Source of the DNA: Eubacteriaceae bacterium
Lineage (GTDB): Bacteria > Bacillota > Clostridia > Eubacteriales > UBA1433
Assembly (NCBI GenBank): GCA_012797825.1
Contig: JAAZOI010000257.1
Span: 1-7,455 of the forward strand
Length of the DNA: 7,455 nt
Direction of reading: 5' to 3'
Below, one piece after another: positions 4,753 to 7,455 of the stretch; within the stretch, counting starts at the first letter, position 1; each line of letters opens with the position of its first letter. The notes under the pieces are model-generated. The model saw only the letters and a program-made list of their open reading frames with translations, had not been told where the DNA came from and made no database searches. A program made the position numbers and the translations under genes.

Positions 4753-5985
4753 ATGAACACAGGAGATACAGCGTTTATACTTGTATCAACAGCATTAGTC
4801 TTTTTCATGACACCCGGACTTGCATTTTTTTACGGAGGAATGGTAAGACGAAAAAATGTGCTGAACACAATAATGTCATCATTCTTTATCTGCGGTCTTG
4901 CCGCAGTATTGTGGGTGCTAATCGGCTACACAATGTCTTTCGGAAAAGATGTAGGGGGAATAATCGGGAATTTCCAATGGTTTGGTTTTAACGGGGTAAC
5001 TTGGGATCCCAATGCAGATTATGCGGCAACTATCCCTCATAATCTGTTCGCGGCATTCCAGATGATGTTCGCAGCTATTACCCCGGCTTTAATTACCGGC
5101 GCTCTTGTTGAAAGAATGCGATTTTCCGCATTATTTATCTTCATCGCCGCATGGTGTGTAATTGTTTATTACCCAATGGCGCATATGGTATGGGGAGTAG
5201 GCGGTTTTATAAGAAGCTTGGGAGCGGTTGACTTCGCAGGCGGCACCGTTGTACATATGAGTTCAGGCATATCGGCGCTTGTAGCATCAATAATGTTAGG
5301 TAAGCGCAAAGGTCTTGGTCTGGCAACATATCGACCTCACAATATACCTTTTGTAGTGCTCGGTGCATCAATTTTGTGGTTTGGATGGTTTGGTTTCAAT
5401 GCAGGCAGCGCGCTTGCGGCGAACGGTCTTGCAGCACACGCTTTTATGACAACAAATACCGCAGCCGCAACAGCATTGCTTTCTTGGATGCTTGTTGAAA
5501 GAATTTCGAGAGGAAAATCAACATTGCTTGGCGCGGCAACAGGAGTTGTTGCAGGTCTGGTTGCAATTACCCCGGCAGCAGGTTTTGTTCCAATGTGGGC
5601 CGCTATAGTTATAGGCGCTCTTGTAAGCCCGATTTGTTACTTCGCTTTAACAGTTATAAAAAGCAAATTCGGTTATGACGATGCTCTCGACGCATTCGGA
5701 TGCCACGGCATCGGCGGTATATGGGGCTGTATAGCAACAGGAATATTCGCGCAAGGTTCAATAAATACAGCGAACGGTCTTGTATTCGGCGGCGCAAAAT
5801 TATTCATTGCTCAGTTAGAAGCTGTAGGTATAACAATCGTTGTAGCTGTTGTCGGAACATTTATTATAATGTCTTTACTTAAATTAGTAATGAAAGTAAG
5901 AGTTGCCGACGCTGATGAAAGTAAAGGGCTTGACATATCTGAACACAGTGAAAGCGCATATCCGTCTTTCCTTGGAATGGATTAA
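4753..5985 (+). CDS. amtB: Ammonium channel/transporter (Amt family), first copy
   Basis: This 410-residue membrane protein has the length and segment order of the 11-helix Amt/Mep/Rh family, which passes ammonium across the cytoplasmic membrane as a trimer. The functional residues fall at E. coli AmtB numbering or one off: Phe102 and Phe106 (gate), Trp147, Asp160, the pore histidines His168 (GGTVVHMSSG) and His318 (GCHGIGGIWG), and Phe215 and Ser219 (GFNAGSA). The C-terminal tail (KGLDISEHSESAYPSF) matches the region that PII proteins contact. No cleavable signal peptide is seen. The ATG at 4753 is 7 nt after AGGAGG (4740-4745); an in-frame TTG at 4696 falls inside the leader terminator and is rejected. 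glnK follows after 15 nt. Expression is probably gated by the four leader switches. Confidence 0.95.
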   Translation: MNTGDTAFILVSTALVFFMTPGLAFFYGGMVRRKNVLNTIMSSFFICGLAAVLWVLIGYTMSFGKDVGGIIGNFQWFGFNGVTWDPNADYAATIPHNLFAAFQMMFAAITPALITGALVERMRFSALFIFIAAWCVIVYYPMAHMVWGVGGFIRSLGAVDFAGGTVVHMSSGISALVASIMLGKRKGLGLATYRPHNIPFVVLGASILWFGWFGFNAGSALAANGLAAHAFMTTNTAAATALLSWMLVERISRGKSTLLGAATGVVAGLVAITPAAGFVPMWAAIVIGALVSPICYFALTVIKSKFGYDDALDAFGCHGIGGIWGCIATGIFAQGSINTANGLVFGGAKLFIAQLEAVGITIVVAVVGTFIIMSLLKLVMKVRVADADESKGLDISEHSESAYPSFLGMD

Positions 5986-6000
5986 AGGAGGAATATAAAA

Positions 6001-6339
6001 ATGAAAAAAATAGAAGCAATTATTCAGCCTGCAAAATTGGAAGAAATGAAAGAGGCGCTTAATAAGAGCGAAGTTAAAGGCGTTACCATTACTCAAGTAA
6101 TGGGCTGCGGAGTAACAAAAGGATGGACAGAATTTTACCGCGGTGCCGAAGTATTTTTAAATGTTCTTCCAAAAGTTATGATCATGATAGTAACTCAGGA
6201 TGACAGAGTAGACGAAATAATTAATTTGATAATCCAAACTTGCCGCTCAGGCAGTTTTGGAGACGGAAAAATCTTTGTAACTGATGTCGAAAGAGCAATT
6301 CGAATAAGAAGCAGAGAAGAAGGCGATAAAGTATTATAA
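6001..6339 (+). CDS. glnK: PII nitrogen-regulatory protein, GlnK type
   Basis: This 112-residue PII protein has the full family length. PII trimers sense 2-oxoglutarate and ATP/ADP; GlnK types block the ammonium channel by inserting the T-loop. The T-loop spans about 36-55 with Tyr46, Arg47 (pore-blocking arginine), Gly48, Ala49 and Glu50. Lys58 is present, and the C-terminal signature SGSFGDGKIFV (83-93) and RIR (101-103) are clear. Two differences stand out: position 51, the uridylylated tyrosine of enteric PII, is Val, and position 39, the Gln that helps bind Mg-ATP-2-oxoglutarate, is Thr. The gene starts 15 nt after the channel stop codon, with AAGGAGG (5985-5991), and is surely co-transcribed. 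No clear terminator follows it before the next promoter. Confidence 0.95.
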   Translation: MKKIEAIIQPAKLEEMKEALNKSEVKGVTITQVMGCGVTKGWTEFYRGAEVFLNVLPKVMIMIVTQDDRVDEIINLIIQTCRSGSFGDGKIFVTDVERAIRIRSREEGDKVL

Positions 6340-6389
6340 AGCGTTATATAGCCTACAAAAATTTAATATATTGCTGGAAAATTTAGATG

Positions 6390-6418
6390 TTGACTCGGCA
6401 TAAAAATTATGTTAGCAT
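6390..6418 (+). promoter_or_regulatory. Promoter of the second ammonium channel gene
   Basis: TTGACT (6390-6395), 17-bp spacer, TAGCAT (6413-6418). Layout, spacing and downstream sequence (AAATAAACAG) match the promoter at 4403-4431, as expected for a duplicated transcription unit. The start would be near 6425. Confidence 0.7.
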
Positions 6419-6435
6419 ATGTCTCAACTAAATAA

Positions 6436-6451
6436 ACAGCAAAGGTGCTGT
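6436..6451 (+). promoter_or_regulatory. Module e antiterminator hairpin, loop AAAGGT
   Basis: ACAGC (6436-6440) pairs perfectly with GCTGT (6447-6451) around loop AAAGGT (6441-6446), with A1 and G4. It is the closest counterpart of module a by position and flanking AAATAAACAG. Its 3' arm is shared with terminator e. Confidence 0.82.
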
Positions 6452-6483
6452 ATTAAAGTTAATTGCTTTAATACAGCATTTTT
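6446..6483 (+). terminator. Module e terminator
   Basis: TGCTGTATTAAAG (6446-6458) pairs perfectly, 13 bp, with CTTTAATACAGCA (6466-6478) around a 7-nt loop. Five T follow (6479-6483). It is the longest perfect terminator stem of the six modules, with a shorter T run. Confidence 0.82.
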
Positions 6484-6514
6484 GCGTTTATTTATATTCG
6501 TTAAAATTAAATAA

Positions 6515-6530
6515 ACGGCAATGGCGTTGT
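6515..6530 (+). promoter_or_regulatory. Module f antiterminator hairpin, loop AATGGC
   Basis: ACGGC (6515-6519) pairs with GTTGT (6526-6530), two G-U pairs, around loop AATGGC (6520-6525), with A1 and G4. The weak stem implies it would need protein binding to compete with the much longer terminator f. Confidence 0.72.
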
Positions 6531-6578
6531 TTGTATTTTTTTGTTATCTCAAAAACATATAACAGCGCCTTGTTTTTT
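6523..6578 (+). terminator. Module f terminator
   Basis: GGCGTTGTT (6523-6531) pairs with AACAGCGCC (6561-6569), 9 bp with one G-U. The stem continues inward imperfectly through TTTTTG/CAAAAA (6538-6543 with 6550-6555). It is followed by TTG and six T (6573-6578). The 5' arm takes three loop bases and most of the 3' arm of hairpin f. Confidence 0.75.
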
Positions 6579-6621
6579 ATTTGTTTTTACTAAATTTTGT
6601 TTATTTAGAGGAGACATATTC

Positions 6622-7455
6622 ATGAACACAGGAGATACAGCATTTGTTCTTATTTCAACAGCTTTAGTATTTTTTATGACACCTGGGCTGGCTTTGTTTT
6701 ACGGCGGAATGGTGCGAAGAAAAAATGTGCTTAACACTATTTTTTCTTCATTTTTTATTGCCGGTCTCGCGGCAATAATGTGGGTGCTTATAGGTTATAG
6801 CCTATCTTTCGGCAAAGATGTAGGCGGTGTTATAGGCAATTTTCAATGGTTTGGACTGCACGGCGTAACGTGGGATCCAAACGCAGATTACGCGGCAACT
6901 ATACCGCACAATCTTTTCGCGGCATTCCAGATGATGTTTGCAATTATAACCCCCGCGCTTATTACAGGCGCGCTTGTCGAACGTATGCGTTTTTCGGCTT
7001 TGTTTGTATTTGTAATAGCTTGGTCAATAATTGTATACTACCCTCTTGCCCATATGGTTTGGGGCGTGGGAGGATTTTTAAAAGATTTGGGCATAGTTGA
7101 CTTTGCAGGCGGTATCGTAGTACATATCAGCTCAGGCATATCTGCGCTTGTTGCCTGCATAATGCTCGGAAAAAGAAAAGGCATAGGCATGACTACATAT
7201 CGTCCGCATAACATACCTTTAGTGTTTATAGGCGCTTCACTTCTTTGGTTCGGATGGTTCGGTTTTAACGCCGGCAGCGCTTTAGGCGCAAACGGACTTG
7301 CAGTTCATGCGCTGCTTACAACAAACACTTCGGGAGCGGCTGCATTACTTTCATGGATGCTTGTCGAAAAGCTTCAAAGAGGCAAAACAACATTGCTCGG
7401 CGCGGCTACCGGAGCAATTGTAGGTCTTGCCTCAATTACACAGGGAGCAGGATTT
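6622..7455 (+). CDS. amtB: Ammonium channel/transporter (Amt family), second copy, cut by window end
   Basis: 278 codons are open from ATG 6622 to the window edge with no stop. The protein aligns without gaps to the first channel, about 82% identical (51 differences counted over 278). Phe102, Phe106, Trp147, Asp160, His168 (GGIVVHISSG), Phe215 and Ser219 are all kept, so it should be an active ammonium channel as far as can be seen; His318 lies beyond the edge. The start is set by AGGAG (6609-6613), 8 nt before the ATG, and by the same MNTGDTAF opening as the first copy. By analogy a second glnK may follow. It has its own promoter and a two-switch leader. Confidence 0.95.
   Translation, partial: MNTGDTAFVLISTALVFFMTPGLALFYGGMVRRKNVLNTIFSSFFIAGLAAIMWVLIGYSLSFGKDVGGVIGNFQWFGLHGVTWDPNADYAATIPHNLFAAFQMMFAIITPALITGALVERMRFSALFVFVIAWSIIVYYPLAHMVWGVGGFLKDLGIVDFAGGIVVHISSGISALVACIMLGKRKGIGMTTYRPHNIPLVFIGASLLWFGWFGFNAGSALGANGLAVHALLTTNTSGAAALLSWMLVEKLQRGKTTLLGAATGAIVGLASITQGAGF

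Larger units (their letters stand above)
6425..6621 (+). promoter_or_regulatory. RNA leader with two hexaloop antiterminator/terminator switches
   Basis: This roughly 197-nt leader of the second channel gene contains two modules of the same design as the 4438-4752 leader, with loops AAAGGT and AATGGC. Both have A1 and G4 as expected for ANTAR-protein targets. The number of modules (two against four) is the main difference from the first leader. Because no clear terminator lies between glnK and this promoter, these switches would also act on read-through from the upstream operon. ANTAR control is inferred. Confidence 0.8.

Noticed and set aside
6846..7100. 84-codon open frame on the plus strand
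   Set aside because: Out-of-frame shadow inside the second channel gene, which is open across the whole stretch in its own frame.

Overview
The window looks like a chromosomal piece of a low-GC Gram-positive anaerobe of the Clostridia type. The reasons are strong AGGAGG-type ribosome binding sites, AT-rich intergenic DNA, U-tract intrinsic terminators, a clostridial-style surface protein, and protein families (C_GCAxxG_C_C redox protein, RsiV-like DUF4163/DUF3298 protein) that are common there. No species can be named from the sequence alone.

Left half. The last codons of an unknown gene end at 60. A small RsiV-like protein (897 to 223, minus strand) has its own terminator at 191-214. It diverges from a two-gene plus-strand operon at 1024-1920: a C_GCAxxG_C_C cysteine protein and, starting at the base after its stop codon, a VOC-fold (glyoxalase-type) protein, closed by a terminator at 1936-1967. 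A good sigma-A promoter (2016-2044) then drives a 718-residue secreted, membrane-anchored repeat protein (2085-4241), whose stop codon lies at the foot of a perfect hairpin terminator.

Right half. This is a nitrogen-acquisition locus: an ammonium channel gene (4753-5985) with its PII partner glnK (6001-6339), followed by a second ammonium channel gene about 82% identical in protein to the first and running off the window (6622-7455). Both channel genes have a similar promoter (TTGACA/T, 17-bp spacer, TAnnAT) and a long untranslated leader.

Main discovery. The 4438-4752 leader holds four, and the 6425-6621 leader two, successive RNA switches of one design. Each is a short hairpin with a six-base loop of the form AxxGxx. 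Its 3' arm is also the 5' arm of an intrinsic terminator, so the two structures exclude each other. An AxxGxx hexaloop hairpin competing with a terminator is the known target of ANTAR-domain antitermination proteins (EutV, NasR). Here the modules are serial, the first three at an exact 56-nt period, and a decayed fifth module may lie between the third and fourth. The inference is that ammonium uptake is gated by serial ANTAR-controlled termination, with different numbers of gates on the two paralogues. The regulator gene is not in the window.
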